64,000 nt of DNA from Hydrogenophaga sp. IBVHS2. GTDB taxonomy: Bacteria; Pseudomonadota; Gammaproteobacteria; Burkholderiales; Burkholderiaceae_C. The notes beneath the pieces were generated by a model, which saw nothing but the letters and a program-made list of their open reading frames with translations, was not told the origin of the DNA and made no database searches. Made by a program: the position numbers and the translations under genes. The stretch spans positions 1-64,000 of the forward strand of contig NZ_NFUT01000003.1 in assembly GCF_002127215.1 (NCBI RefSeq). Reading direction: 5' to 3'. The stretch's first letter is position 1. The number at the start of each line of letters is the position of its first letter. Below are positions 17,328 through 26,598 of the stretch, piece after piece.

Positions 17328-18554
17328 TCAGGCGTGGGCCGAGCGCAGCCGGATGGAGAAATCGCGCAAGGCCGCGATGCCGCTTTCTTCAGCCCGGCGG
17401 CACCAGGCCTGCAGATCGGCGGCCAGCTGCTCACGGGTGGAGGTGGTGCTGGACCACAGGGCACGAAGCTCCTCGCGCATGGTCACCATCTTGTCGAGCA
17501 CCGGGTGCTCGGCACGCACTTGCGCCAGTTGCGGCTTGATCTCGGCCGGCACCTTGTCGTCATCGCGGTGCAGCCAGCGGCGGGCCGCCTGGATCAGCGA
17601 GGTGTCGCTGCTGCGGGACTGGAGCGACTCCAGCTCGCGCTGGCAGGCAGCACGCATCTCGCGGGCGTAGCCGGCCATGACTTCGTAGCGGTTGGCGATG
17701 ATGGCTTCGAGCGTCTTCTCGTCGGCCACCGGCTTCACGTCGCCGAAGGCCATGCGCGGAGCCACCTTCTTGACCGAGGCCAGGCCCATCGATTTGAGGA
17801 TGCTGATGTACATCCAGCCGATGTCGAACTCGTAGGGCTTGACCGACAGCTTGGCCGAGGTCGGGTAGGTGTGGTGGTTGTTGTGCAGTTCCTCGCCGCC
17901 GATGATGATGCCCCAGGGCGAGATGTTGGTACTGGCGTCGGCCGCCTCGAAGTTGCGGTAACCCCACCAGTGGCCGATGCCGTTGATGATGCCGGCGGCC
18001 GTGATCGGGATCCAGGCCATCTGCAGGGCCCAGACGCTCAGACCCAGGGCACCGAACAGCGAGACGTTGATGATGAGCATCAGGCTCACGCCCAGGCGCG
18101 AACGGCCGGTGTAGATGTGGCGCTCGACCCAGTCATTGGGGGTGTTGTGGCCGTAGCGGTCCAGGGTTTCCTGGTTCTTGGCCTCGGCACGGTACAGCTC
18201 GGCGCCTTCGAAGAACACCTTCTTGATGCCGAACACCACCGGGCTGTGCGGGTCGCCTTCGTGCTCGCACTTGGCGTGGTGCTTGCGGTGGATGGCGGTC
18301 CATTCCTTGGTGACCATGCCGGTGGTCAGCCAGAGCCAGAAGCGGAAGAAGTGGGACGGGATGGGGTGCAGGTCCAGCGAACGGTGCGCCGAATGGCGGT
18401 GCAGGTAGATGGTGACGCTGGCGATGGTGATGTGGGTGAACACCAATGCCGCGATCAGCACCTGCCACCAGCTGAAGCCGGTGATGCCGTTGCTGAGGAA
18501 GTTCACCAGGCCGTCGTGGAGGGCGGTGAACAGGCCGGAGTCGGAAGCAATCAT
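17328..18554 (-). CDS. Membrane fatty acid (acyl-CoA) desaturase
   Basis: A 408-aa di-iron integral-membrane desaturase, which introduces a double bond into acyl chains and so tunes membrane fluidity. Three histidine boxes are visible: HRHSAH near residue 52, HRKHH near 88 and HNNHH near 222. Hydrophobic pairs such as WWQVLIAALVFTHITIASVTIYL span the membrane. A C-terminal extension of about 130 residues after the desaturase domain is hydrophilic and helical. It shares the bidirectional terminator with rpmG. Confidence 0.88.
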   Translation of the reverse strand: MIASDSGLFTALHDGLVNFLSNGITGFSWWQVLIAALVFTHITIASVTIYLHRHSAHRSLDLHPIPSHFFRFWLWLTTGMVTKEWTAIHRKHHAKCEHEGDPHSPVVFGIKKVFFEGAELYRAEAKNQETLDRYGHNTPNDWVERHIYTGRSRLGVSLMLIINVSLFGALGLSVWALQMAWIPITAAGIINGIGHWWGYRNFEAADASTNISPWGIIIGGEELHNNHHTYPTSAKLSVKPYEFDIGWMYISILKSMGLASVKKVAPRMAFGDVKPVADEKTLEAIIANRYEVMAGYAREMRAACQRELESLQSRSSDTSLIQAARRWLHRDDDKVPAEIKPQLAQVRAEHPVLDKMVTMREELRALWSSTTSTREQLAADLQAWCRRAEESGIAALRDFSIRLRSAHA

Positions 18555-18659
18555 TGAAGTCCTAAGAGACTGTCCTGAAAAAGGCAGAGGCCGAAGGCGC
18601 CGGACAGAGGCGCCTGCATGGGATGTGATTTTAGGTCCGGGGGTTCAAATCACCAATCG

Positions 18660-18681
18660 AAAAGAGGCGGGAACCCGCCTC
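18660..18681 (-). terminator. Rho-independent terminator after rsmB
   Basis: GAGGCGGG and CCCGCCTC form an 8-bp stem; on the minus strand it is followed by TTTT. It lies 30 nt after the rsmB stop. Confidence 0.7.
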
Positions 18682-18712
18682 CTTATCGCGATGTGGGATC
18701 GAAAGCCGCATT

Positions 18713-19981
18713 TCAAGGTTTTTTCTGCCAGACGGCGGCAAAAAAGCCGTCCGTTGCATGCCGATGGGGCCACAAACGCAGCCATTGCGCACTTTCCCCA
18801 GCACAAAGGACTTCCGGCGTGGGCACCTGGGCACTGGCCAGACATTCCACCGCCGGCAGCACCGAGAAGTCGGCATGGGCCTGACCGAAGGCCTCGGCCA
18901 CCGCCTCGTTCTCCTCCACCAGCAGGCTGCAGGTGGCATAGACCAGCCGGCCACCGGGTTTGAGCAGGCGGGCCGCACTGGTCAGGATGGCCAGTTGCAG
19001 CCGGGCCTGTTCGGCCACGGTCTCGGGGGTCTGCCGCCATTTCAGGTCGGGACTGCGGCGCAAGGTGCCCAGGCCCGAACAAGGCGCATCGACCAGCACC
19101 CGGTCGATCTTGCCGGCCAGCCGCTTGACCCGGTCGTCCCGCTCGTGGGCGATGGCCACCGGATGGACATTGGACAGGCCGCTGCGGGCCAGCCGGGGCT
19201 TGAGGGCATCCAGCCGGTGGGCGGAGGTGTCGAAGGCATAGAGCCGACCGCTGTTGCGCATGGCCGCACCGAGCGCCAGCGTCTTGCCGCCGGCACCGGC
19301 GCAGAAATCCACCACCATCTCGCCCCGCTTGGGCGCCAGCAGGAGCGACAGCAGCTGCGAGCCCTCGTCCTGCACCTCGACCTCGCCCTGGGTGAAGGCG
19401 TCCCAGCGGGCCAGCGAGGGCTTGCCCTGCAGGCGGATGCCCATGGGCGACCAGGGGGTGGGCTGGCCTTGCAGCCCGGCCTTGTCCAGCGAGGCCAGCA
19501 CGGCTTCCCGCTTGGCCTTGAGGCTGTTGACCCGCAAGTCCAGCGGTGCGGGCTGCAGCAGGCTGGCGGCCAGGGCCTCGAATGCTTCGCCCAGCTGGGC
19601 CTGCAGGGCGGTGGCCAGCCATTCCGGCAGGTTGTGCCGGTGCTGGGGCAGGAAATCGGCGTCGGTGACGCGGCTGCACTGGTCGAGCCAGACCTTCTCC
19701 GGTTCGGACAGGGCACTTTTGAGAAAGTCCCGGTCGCCGGGAAACCCCAGGATGGCGAGCCGGCGCCACTTCGAGCCGCTGCCCGAGCGCGCCATCCATT
19801 CGAACCGGAGGCGTTCGCGCAGGGCGGCGTACACGGTGTCGGACAGGGTGGCGCGCTCGCGCGAGCCCAGCGAGCGGTTCTCGCGGAAGAAGCGGGCCAG
19901 AACGGCGTCGGCCGGGTGATCGAAACGGAACACCTGCTCCATGAGGGCAGTGCATTCGTCGAGGAGGGCTTTGGGGTGCAT
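18713..19981 (-). CDS. rsmB: RsmB-like 16S rRNA (cytosine-C5) methyltransferase
   Basis: A 422-aa SAM-dependent RNA m5C methyltransferase of the Sun/Fmu/NOL1 family. The SAM motif is VVDFCAGAGGKTLALGAAM, and the two catalytic Cys motifs are VDAPCSGLGTLRRSPDLKWR and YATCSLLVEENE. The first 150 residues form a NusB-like region, shorter than in E. coli RsmB, so a related RNA target is possible. I take the ATG at 19981 rather than a GTG at 20008, because a GACAAT box ends 6 nt before this ATG. It is divergent from prfC. Confidence 0.82.
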   Translation of the reverse strand: MHPKALLDECTALMEQVFRFDHPADAVLARFFRENRSLGSRERATLSDTVYAALRERLRFEWMARSGSGSKWRRLAILGFPGDRDFLKSALSEPEKVWLDQCSRVTDADFLPQHRHNLPEWLATALQAQLGEAFEALAASLLQPAPLDLRVNSLKAKREAVLASLDKAGLQGQPTPWSPMGIRLQGKPSLARWDAFTQGEVEVQDEGSQLLSLLLAPKRGEMVVDFCAGAGGKTLALGAAMRNSGRLYAFDTSAHRLDALKPRLARSGLSNVHPVAIAHERDDRVKRLAGKIDRVLVDAPCSGLGTLRRSPDLKWRQTPETVAEQARLQLAILTSAARLLKPGGRLVYATCSLLVEENEAVAEAFGQAHADFSVLPAVECLASAQVPTPEVLCAGESAQWLRLWPHRHATDGFFAAVWQKKP

Positions 19982-19987
19982 CCCCGT

Positions 19988-19993
19988 ATTGTC
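19988..19993 (-). promoter_or_regulatory. Leaderless-type -10 box (GACAAT) of rsmB
   Basis: On the minus strand GACAAT is followed by ACGGGG and then ATG. The predicted start of transcription coincides with the start codon, and no Shine-Dalgarno is present. Confidence 0.45.
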
Positions 19994-20035
19994 GCCATCC
20001 GGGCGCACCAGACCGGCGTGGTCGGGGCCGGGACC

Positions 20036-20041
20036 GATAAT
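20036..20041 (+). promoter_or_regulatory. Leaderless-type -10 box (GATAAT) of prfC
   Basis: GATAAT (5 of 6) ends 8 nt before the prfC ATG, with CGCGGGCT between. No Shine-Dalgarno is visible. Confidence 0.45.
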
Positions 20042-20049
20042 CGCGGGCT

Positions 20050-21669
20050 ATGCCCGACATTTCCGATCAGGTGCGCCGCCGCCGCACCTTCGCCATCATC
20101 TCCCACCCCGACGCCGGCAAGACCACGCTGACCGAGAAGCTGCTGCTGTTTTCGGGCGCCATCAACATCGCCGGCTCGGTCAAGGCCCGCAAGGCCGCGC
20201 GCCACGCCACCTCCGACTGGATGGAGATCGAGAAGCAGCGCGGCATCTCGGTGGCCAGCTCGGTGATGCAGATGGAATACCGCGACTGCGTCATCAACCT
20301 GCTCGACACCCCGGGCCACCAGGACTTCAGCGAGGACACCTACCGCGTGCTGACCGCGGTGGACGCCGCGCTCATGGTGATCGATGCCGGCAACGGCGTG
20401 GAGCCGCAGACGCGGCGTCTGCTGCAGGTCTGCCGGGCCCGCAACACGCCCATCCTGACGTTCATCAACAAGATGGACCGCGAGGTCAAGGCCCCGCTGG
20501 ATCTGATGGACGAGATCGAGCGCGAGCTGGGCATGACGGTGGTGCCCTTCACCTGGCCGGTGGGCATGGGCAAGATGTTCCGCGGCGTGTACGACCGGCG
20601 CGAGGACCGCATGCGCGTGTTCTCGGCCGGCGAGGACCGCCGCGGTGGCGACGAGGAGGTGCTGGTCGGACTCGACAATGCCGAAAGCGCGCAACGCTTC
20701 GGCATGGAATGGAGCACCGCCAAGGACGAGCTGGAGCTGGTGGAAGGCGCCTCCCCGGCCTTCGACAAGGCGGCCTTCCTGTCGGGCACCCAGACCCCCA
20801 TGCTGTTCGGCTCGGCCGTCAACAACTTCGGCGTGCGCGAGGTGCTCGATGCCCTGGTCGACCTCGCCCCGCCGCCGGCCGAGCGCCCGGCCATCCAGCG
20901 CGTGGTGGAGCCGGTGGAGCCCAAGTTCACCGGCGTGGTGTTCAAGATCCAGGCCAACATGGACCCGGCCCACCGCGACCGCATCGCCTTCGTGCGCGTG
21001 GCCAGCGGCCACTTCGAGCGCGGCATGCGCCTGAAGGTGGTGCGCAGCGGCAAGGAGCTGCGGCCCAACACCGTGGTCAGCTTCCTGAGCCAGCGCCGCG
21101 AGCTGCTGGACGAGGCCTTTGCCGGCGACATCATCGGCATTCCCAACCACGGCGTGCTGCAGCTCGGCGACACCCTCACCGAAGGCGAGAGCCTGCAGTT
21201 CACCGGTCTGCCCTTCTTCGCGCCCGAGATCATCCGCAGTGTGGAGGTGGCCGACCCGCTGCGCACCAAGCAGCTGCGCGCCGGTCTGACCCAGCTCGGC
21301 GAGGAAGGCGCGATCCAGGTGTTCCGCCCGGTGGCGGGCAGCGTGCTGCTGCTGGGGGCTGTGGGTCAGCTGCAGTTCGAGGTCGTGGCCCACCGCCTGG
21401 AGCACGAATACGGCGTCAAGGCCCGCATCACCGGCAGCTCGTACAACGTGGCGCGCTGGGTGACCTGCGCCCCGGAAGACGGCGGCGAACAGGAGCTCAA
21501 GCGCTTCATCGACGCCAACGCCCACCGGGTGGCGCTGGACGCGGTGGACGCACCCACCGTGCTGCTGGACCACATGGCCACGCTGCGCGCGGTGGAGGCC
21601 AACTGGCCGAAGATCAGGTTCCACGCCATGCGGGAACACGCCGGCCTGGTCTTTGCGAAATCCATGTAA
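20050..21669 (+). CDS. prfC: Peptide chain release factor 3
   Basis: A 539-aa translational GTPase that recycles RF1/RF2 from the ribosome. G motifs: SHPDAGKTT (18-26), DTPGHQDFSEDTYR (from 86) and NKMD (140-143). The KARKAARHATSDWMEIEKQRGISV segment is the RF3-type switch region, which separates it from EF-G. Length is normal. It is convergent with purN. Confidence 0.96.
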   Translation: MPDISDQVRRRRTFAIISHPDAGKTTLTEKLLLFSGAINIAGSVKARKAARHATSDWMEIEKQRGISVASSVMQMEYRDCVINLLDTPGHQDFSEDTYRVLTAVDAALMVIDAGNGVEPQTRRLLQVCRARNTPILTFINKMDREVKAPLDLMDEIERELGMTVVPFTWPVGMGKMFRGVYDRREDRMRVFSAGEDRRGGDEEVLVGLDNAESAQRFGMEWSTAKDELELVEGASPAFDKAAFLSGTQTPMLFGSAVNNFGVREVLDALVDLAPPPAERPAIQRVVEPVEPKFTGVVFKIQANMDPAHRDRIAFVRVASGHFERGMRLKVVRSGKELRPNTVVSFLSQRRELLDEAFAGDIIGIPNHGVLQLGDTLTEGESLQFTGLPFFAPEIIRSVEVADPLRTKQLRAGLTQLGEEGAIQVFRPVAGSVLLLGAVGQLQFEVVAHRLEHEYGVKARITGSSYNVARWVTCAPEDGGEQELKRFIDANAHRVALDAVDAPTVLLDHMATLRAVEANWPKIRFHAMREHAGLVFAKSM

Positions 21670-21675
21670 CCCCCG

Positions 21676-21740
21676 CGCCGCCTGCGGCGTCACCCCCCAG
21701 GGGGCAACTCGAGTGGCCCGGCGGAGCCGGTTCCACCGCG
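21676..21740. repeat. GC-rich intergenic repeat between prfC and purN
   Basis: The block contains CGCCGC-CT-GCGGCG (21676-21689), a C6/G5 run near 21693-21704 and CCGGC-GGA-GCCGG (21718-21730). From memory, near-identical sequence (CACCCCC-AGGGGGCAAC, GGCCCGGCGGAGCCGG) recurs between genes in Comamonadaceae. It probably acts as a convergent terminator or RNA-stabilising element. Confidence 0.5.
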
Positions 21741-21747
21741 TTCCCGG

Positions 21748-22347
21748 TCAGAGACTCCTGCGTTCCAGCAGTCGTTCGACCGCCTCGGGGTAGATGCGAT
21801 GTTCCTGGCTGAGCACGCGCTCGGCCAGCGCCTCGGGCGTGTCGCCGGGCAGCACCGGCACCACGGCCTGGGCCAGGATCTCGCCGTGGTCGAGTTCGGC
21901 GGTCACACGGTGCACCGTGGCCCCCGCAAAGCGGCAGCCCATCTCGATGGCCCGCTGGTGCGTCTTCAGGCCCGGGAAGGCCGGCAGCAGGCTGGGGTGG
22001 ATGTTGATCAGCCGCCCCTCGTAGTGCGCCACGAAGCCGGGCGTGAGGATGCGCATGAAGCCCGCCAGCAGCACCAGGGCCGGGCGGTGGGCGTCGATGA
22101 CCTGCATCAGGGCGGCATCAAAAGCCTCGCGGCCGTCGTGCGCCCGGTGGTCCACCGCGGCAGTGGCCAGGCCCTGCTCCCGGGCCCAGGCCAGGCCCGG
22201 CGCATCCGGCCGGTTGCTGATGACCGCCACCACCCGAGCGCCCCAGCGCTGCGCCCAGCGGCGCTGCTTCGAGGCTTCGACCAGGGCGGCCATGTTCGAG
22301 CCGCTGCCCGAGATGAGGATGACGATGGGTTGGTCGACGGCAGACAT
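21748..22347 (-). CDS. purN: Phosphoribosylglycinamide formyltransferase
   Basis: A 199-aa enzyme of purine synthesis that transfers a formyl group from 10-formyl-THF to GAR. It has ISGSGSNM at the phosphate site, the catalytic NIHPSLLPAF (N115, H117) and the catalytic Asp in ELDHG (D153). The SNRPDAPGLAWA region binds substrate. A TACACT box 8 nt upstream of the ATG may be its promoter. Confidence 0.95.
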   Translation of the reverse strand: MSAVDQPIVILISGSGSNMAALVEASKQRRWAQRWGARVVAVISNRPDAPGLAWAREQGLATAAVDHRAHDGREAFDAALMQVIDAHRPALVLLAGFMRILTPGFVAHYEGRLINIHPSLLPAFPGLKTHQRAIEMGCRFAGATVHRVTAELDHGEILAQAVVPVLPGDTPEALAERVLSQEHRIYPEAVERLLERRSL

Positions 22348-22480
22348 GGGCCGGGAGTGTAATAAGCCGGCTGTGGGGGTCGGTTTTGTCGCAGCCCGGA
22401 CAGGACGGAATCGAACGCCCGTGCGAAACTGCCCCCGGTATCAGATCGACCCCGTCCGGGGCTTGCACAGGAGACATCCG

Positions 22481-23662
22481 ATGGATTTGGCCTTCACGCC
22501 GGAAGAACAGGCGTTTCGCGAAGAGATCCGTGGCTGGGTCAGGGACAACCTGCCGGCCGACATCGCCCACAAGGTGCACAACGCCCTGCGGCTGTCGCGC
22601 GACGACATGCAGCGCTGGGCGAAGATCCTGGGCAAGAAGGGCTGGCTGGGCTGGAACTGGCCCAAGCAGTTCGGCGGCCCGGGCTGGAACGCGGTCCAGC
22701 GCCACCTGTTCGAGGAAGAATGCGCCCTGGCCGGCGCGCCCCGCGTGGTGCCCTTCGGCCCGGTGATGGTGGCCCCGGTCATCATGGCGTTCGGCAACAA
22801 GGCCCAGCAGGAACGCCACCTGCCCGGCATCGCCAGCGGCGAGGTCTGGTGGAGCCAGGGCTACAGCGAACCGGGCTCCGGCTCCGACCTGGCCTCGCTC
22901 AAGTGCCGCGCCGAGCGCAAGGGCGACAAATACATCGTCAACGGCCAGAAGACCTGGACCACCCTGGGCCAGTACGGCGAATGGATCTTCTGCCTGGTGC
23001 GCACCAGCACCGAAGGCAAGCCGCAGACCGGCATCAGCTTCCTGCTGATCGACATGAAGTCGCCCGGCGTGACCGTGCGCCCGATCAAGCTGCTCGATGG
23101 CGAGTGCGAGGTCAACGAGGTCTGGTTCGACAACGTCGAGGTGCCGGCCGAGAACCTGGTGGGCGAGGAGAACCAGGGCTGGACCTATGCCAAGTACCTG
23201 CTGGGCCACGAGCGCACCAACATCGCCGACGTGAACCGTGCCAAGCGCGAGCTGGAGCGGCTCAAGCGCATCGCCAAGGCCGAAGGCGTCTGGGAAGACA
23301 GCCGTTTCCGCGACCAGATCGCCCTGCTCGAGGTCGACGTGGTGGCGCTGGAGATGATGGTGCTGCGCGTGCTGTCGGCCGAGAAGGCGGGCAAGAGCTC
23401 GCTGGACATCGCCGGCCTGCTCAAGATCCGCGGCAGCGAGATCCAGCAGCGCTACACCGAGCTCATGATGCTGGCCGCAGGCCCGTACAGCCTGCCCTTC
23501 ATCTTCGAGGCCATGGAAGCCGGCTGGCAGGGCGACTTCCCCGGCGGCACGCTGGCCAACGCCCCGCTGGCCTCCACCTACTTCAACATGCGCAAGACCA
23601 CGATCTACGGCGGATCGAACGAGGTGCAGCGCAACATCGTCGCGCAGACCGTGCTCGGCTGA
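22481..23662 (+). CDS. Acyl-CoA dehydrogenase, large subunit (PimC-like)
   Basis: A 393-aa FAD flavoenzyme that oxidises acyl-CoA to the 2-enoyl form. AGGAGA sits 6 nt before the ATG at 22481. Family signs are WWSQGYSEPGSGSDLASLKCRAER (FAD and substrate contact) and the C-terminal KTTIYGGSNEVQRNIVAQTVLG. Together with the shorter acyl-CoA dehydrogenase gene 13 nt downstream it resembles the PimC/PimD pair of pimeloyl-CoA dehydrogenases, whose two unlike subunits form one enzyme. The true substrate (dicarboxylyl-, branched or steroid-side-chain CoA) is not decided by the sequence. Confidence 0.85.
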   Translation: MDLAFTPEEQAFREEIRGWVRDNLPADIAHKVHNALRLSRDDMQRWAKILGKKGWLGWNWPKQFGGPGWNAVQRHLFEEECALAGAPRVVPFGPVMVAPVIMAFGNKAQQERHLPGIASGEVWWSQGYSEPGSGSDLASLKCRAERKGDKYIVNGQKTWTTLGQYGEWIFCLVRTSTEGKPQTGISFLLIDMKSPGVTVRPIKLLDGECEVNEVWFDNVEVPAENLVGEENQGWTYAKYLLGHERTNIADVNRAKRELERLKRIAKAEGVWEDSRFRDQIALLEVDVVALEMMVLRVLSAEKAGKSSLDIAGLLKIRGSEIQQRYTELMMLAAGPYSLPFIFEAMEAGWQGDFPGGTLANAPLASTYFNMRKTTIYGGSNEVQRNIVAQTVLG

Positions 23663-23675
23663 TCAGGAGACATCC

Positions 23676-24791
23676 ATGGATTTCGATTTTTCCGAAGACC
23701 AGGTCGCGCTGCGCGACGCTGTGCAGAAATGGGTCGAGAAGGGCTACGACTTCGAACGCCGCCGCGCCATCGTGGCCGCCGGCGGCTACTCGGCCGAAGC
23801 CTATGGCGAACTCGCCGGGCTGGGCCTGGCGGGCCTGTATGTGAGCGACGGTCATGGTGGTCTGGGCATGGGCCCGGTCGAGGCCATGGTGGTCATGGAA
23901 GAGCTGGGTCGCGGCATGGTGCTCGAACCCCTGGGCCAGACGCTGATCGCCAGCGTGGTGCTGCAGGGCTATGCCGACGCCGATCTGCAGGCCGCCTGGC
24001 TGCCGCGGATCGCCGGTGGCGAGGCGCTGGTGGTGCTGGCCCATCAGGAGCGCGGCGCACGCTACCGCCTGGACCGCTGCCAGACCGCCGCCAAGGCCTC
24101 GGGCAACGGCCACACCCTGAGCGGCAGCAAGAACCTGGTGCCGGTGGCCGACCAGGCCCAGGCCTTCATCGTGCCGGCCCAGCTCGACGGCCAGATCGCC
24201 CTGTTCCTGGTGGAAGCCGGCGGCAGCGGTGTCCGCACCACCGGCCACCACACCCAGGACGGCAGCCGTGCCGGTGACCTGCAGCTCGATGGCGCCACCG
24301 GCCACCTCATCACCCGCGACGGCCTGACCGCGCTGGAGCATGCGGTGGACGTCGGCATTGCCGCCGCGTGCGCCGAAGCCGTGGGTGTGATGGACAAGAC
24401 CCTGGCCATCACGGTGGACTACATGAACACCCGCAAGCAGTTCGGCGTGGCGATTGCCACCTTCCAGGCCCTGCGCCACCGGGTGGCCGACATGAAGATG
24501 CAGCTGGAACTGGCGCGCTCCATGAGCTACTACGCCAGCCTCAAGCTCAACGCCCCCACCGACGAGCGCCGCGCCGCCATGGCCCGTGCCAAGGTGCAGC
24601 TGGGGCAGTCGATGCGTTTCGTCGGCCAGCAGGCGGTGCAGCTGCACGGCGGCATCGGCGTGACCGACGAGTACATCGTCAGCCACTGCTTCAAGAAGCT
24701 CACCCAGCTGGAAATGACCTTCGGCGACACCCTGCACCACCTGGGCGAGGTGTCCGGCCGCATGACCGAGACCGCCGGCGTCTTCGCCTGA
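23676..24791 (+). CDS. Acyl-CoA dehydrogenase, small subunit (PimD-like)
   Basis: A 371-aa protein with an acyl-CoA dehydrogenase fold (MDFDFSEDQVALRDAVQKWVEK, MNTRKQFGVAIATFQALRHRVADM, VQLHGGIGVTDEYIVSHCFK). It is weaker in the central FAD-loop motifs than its neighbour, as expected for the partner subunit in heteromeric enzymes. CAGGAGACATCC precedes the ATG, identical in style to the upstream gene. The two genes form an operon. Confidence 0.82.
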   Translation: MDFDFSEDQVALRDAVQKWVEKGYDFERRRAIVAAGGYSAEAYGELAGLGLAGLYVSDGHGGLGMGPVEAMVVMEELGRGMVLEPLGQTLIASVVLQGYADADLQAAWLPRIAGGEALVVLAHQERGARYRLDRCQTAAKASGNGHTLSGSKNLVPVADQAQAFIVPAQLDGQIALFLVEAGGSGVRTTGHHTQDGSRAGDLQLDGATGHLITRDGLTALEHAVDVGIAAACAEAVGVMDKTLAITVDYMNTRKQFGVAIATFQALRHRVADMKMQLELARSMSYYASLKLNAPTDERRAAMARAKVQLGQSMRFVGQQAVQLHGGIGVTDEYIVSHCFKKLTQLEMTFGDTLHHLGEVSGRMTETAGVFA

Positions 24792-24814
24792 CCGCTCTGC
24801 CCCCGCCCGTGCGC

Positions 24815-25372
24815 TCAGGCGTGCAGGCGGGAGGTCTTGGGCAGGTGCGACATCAGGAACTCCATCTGATCCGCCAGGATGCGGCGGTTGCGCAGGATGA
24901 AGTCCTCCCACAGGCTGGGCACATACGGTGCATAGAGCAGCGGCATGTGGGCCTGCTCCGGCGTGCGGTTGCCCTTGCGGTGGTTGCACGACTTGCAGGC
25001 GGTGACCACATTCATCCAGATGTCGCGGCCGTTCTGGCCCAGCGGCAGGATGTGTTCACGGGTGAGCTCGTCTTCGTGGAAGTGGTCGCCGCAGTAGGCA
25101 CACACGTTGCGGTCGCGGGCGAACAGCTTGCTGTTGGTCAGCGTCGGGCGCAGATCGAAGGGGTTGATGCGCGGCACGCCCTGGGTGCCGATGATGGAGT
25201 TGACCGTGATGATCGACTGCCGCCCGGTGATGGCGTTGTGACCGCCGTGGAAGACCGCGATCTCGGCGCCCATTTCCCAGCGCACTTCATCCGCCGCGTA
25301 ATGCAGCACCGCCTCTTCCAGGCTGATCCAGGACTGGGGCAGACCTTGGGCGGAGAGCTTCAAGACCTTCAA
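24815..25372 (-). CDS. HNH endonuclease-domain protein
   Basis: A 185-aa protein. The HNH core is CAYCGDHFHEDELTREHILPLGQNGRDIWMNVVTACKSCNHRKGNR, with CxxC, the catalytic EH and a second CxxC that binds zinc. The family is widespread in Burkholderiales and often called a conserved HNH protein; its role is not known. No ATG fits the N-terminus. A TTG at 25372 preceded by AAGGAG at a 6-nt spacing gives the family N-terminus (KVLKLSAQGLPQSWIS). It is convergent with the acyl-CoA dehydrogenase pair and divergent from ribF. Confidence 0.85.
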   Translation of the reverse strand: MKVLKLSAQGLPQSWISLEEAVLHYAADEVRWEMGAEIAVFHGGHNAITGRQSIITVNSIIGTQGVPRINPFDLRPTLTNSKLFARDRNVCAYCGDHFHEDELTREHILPLGQNGRDIWMNVVTACKSCNHRKGNRTPEQAHMPLLYAPYVPSLWEDFILRNRRILADQMEFLMSHLPKTSRLHA

Positions 25373-25378
25373 AACGGG

Positions 25379-25384
25379 CTCCTT
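25379..25384 (-). promoter_or_regulatory. Ribosome binding site AAGGAG that fixes the TTG start of the HNH gene
   Basis: Minus-strand AAGGAG lies 6 nt before the TTG codon at 25372. It is near-consensus and decides an otherwise doubtful start. Confidence 0.75.
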
Positions 25385-25507
25385 CGTGCAACGAGTCACC
25401 GAACCGCTCCGGAGGCACTTCCCCCAGGGGCATGCGTTTTCCTGTGCCAATATAGCAAGCTTTGATGACGGCCTGCCGTTGTCCCCAGAACCTACCAGCC
25501 CCACTGC

Positions 25508-26572
25508 ATGAAGATCATCCGCGGCCTCTGGAACCGCCCGAACGGCGCTCCCGCCCTGCCCGGTGCCTGTGCCCTGACCATCGGCAACTTCGACGGTGTC
25601 CACCGCGGGCACCAGGCCATGCTGGCCCTGCTGCAGAGCGAGGCCCGGCACCGGGGCGTGCCCACCTGCGTCATGACCTTCGAGCCGCACCCGCGCGACT
25701 TCTTTGCCGCCGTGCAGCGCAAGCCCGAGCTGGCACCCGCCCGCATCGCCACGCTGCGGGACAAGCTGGAAGAACTCGCCCGCTGCGGCATCGACCAGTG
25801 CGTGGTGCTGCCCTTCAACGAGCGGCTGGCGTCGCAAAGCCCGGAAGCCTTCATCCAGGACACGCTGGTGGGGGCGCTGGGCGTGCGGTACGTGCTGGTG
25901 GGCGACGACTTCCGCTTCGGTGCCCGCCGCGCTGGCGACTACACCATGCTGGACGCCGCCGGCGCGCGCCTGGGCTTCGATGTGGCCCGCATGCAGAGTT
26001 ACGAGGTGCATGGGCTGCGGGTGTCGAGCTCGGCCGTGCGCGAAGCCCTGGCCCAGGGGCGCATGCAGGATGCCGCCGCCCTGCTCGGCCGGCCCTACGC
26101 CATCAGCGGCCATGTGGTGCACGGCCGCAAGCTCGGCCGCGAACTGGGCGAGAGCCGACCCGGAGCGCGCGACGGTTTCCGCACCCTGAACCTGCGCTTC
26201 TCGCACTGGAAGCCGGCGGCCAGCGGCATCTTCGCGGTCCATGTGCACGGTCTGTGGGACACGCCGCTGCCCGGCGTGGCCAACCTCGGCGTGCGGCCAT
26301 CGCTCGACCCGGACGATGTCAATGGCGGGCGGGTGCTGCTCGAAACCCACTGCCTGGAATGGCCGGCCGAACTGGCGCAGCGCCTGCCCGGCGGGGAGGC
26401 CTACGGTAAAATCGTGCGCGTGGAACTGCTGCACAAACTGCACGACGAACTCAAGTACGACAGTCTCGACGCCCTGACCCGGGGCATCGCTCGCGACTGC
26501 GACGACGCTCGTGCGTTCTTTGCTTCGCTGCACACGCAGACCCACCGGCAGACCACCCGCGACCGAATTTGA
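25508..26572 (+). CDS. ribF: Bifunctional riboflavin kinase / FAD synthetase
   Basis: A 354-aa enzyme that converts riboflavin to FMN and then FAD. The N-terminal adenylyltransferase domain has [17 protein letters not shown] and [15 protein letters not shown] plus SSSAVREAL. The C-terminal kinase domain follows from about residue 190 with [21 protein letters not shown] and [10 protein letters not shown]. It is followed after a short repeat-bearing gap by ileS and lspA, a classic gene order. Confidence 0.95.
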   Translation: MKIIRGLWNRPNGAPALPGACALTIGNFDGVHRGHQAMLALLQSEARHRGVPTCVMTFEPHPRDFFAAVQRKPELAPARIATLRDKLEELARCGIDQCVVLPFNERLASQSPEAFIQDTLVGALGVRYVLVGDDFRFGARRAGDYTMLDAAGARLGFDVARMQSYEVHGLRVSSSAVREALAQGRMQDAAALLGRPYAISGHVVHGRKLGRELGESRPGARDGFRTLNLRFSHWKPAASGIFAVHVHGLWDTPLPGVANLGVRPSLDPDDVNGGRVLLETHCLEWPAELAQRLPGGEAYGKIVRVELLHKLHDELKYDSLDALTRGIARDCDDARAFFASLHTQTHRQTTRDRI

Positions 26573-26598
26573 GGCTGTCCGCCTCACCGGTCGCCGCC

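Noticed and set aside
18630..18656. T-loop-like string GGGGGTTCAAATC suggesting a tRNA end
   Set aside because: The flanking bases do not form a 5-bp T-stem, and no acceptor stem or anticodon arm is present.
19042..21693. Very long open frame antisense to rsmB and prfC (883 codons)
   Set aside because: It is a high-GC shadow: repetitive His/Gln/Ala/Gly-rich translation, and both real genes have complete family motifs on the other frames.
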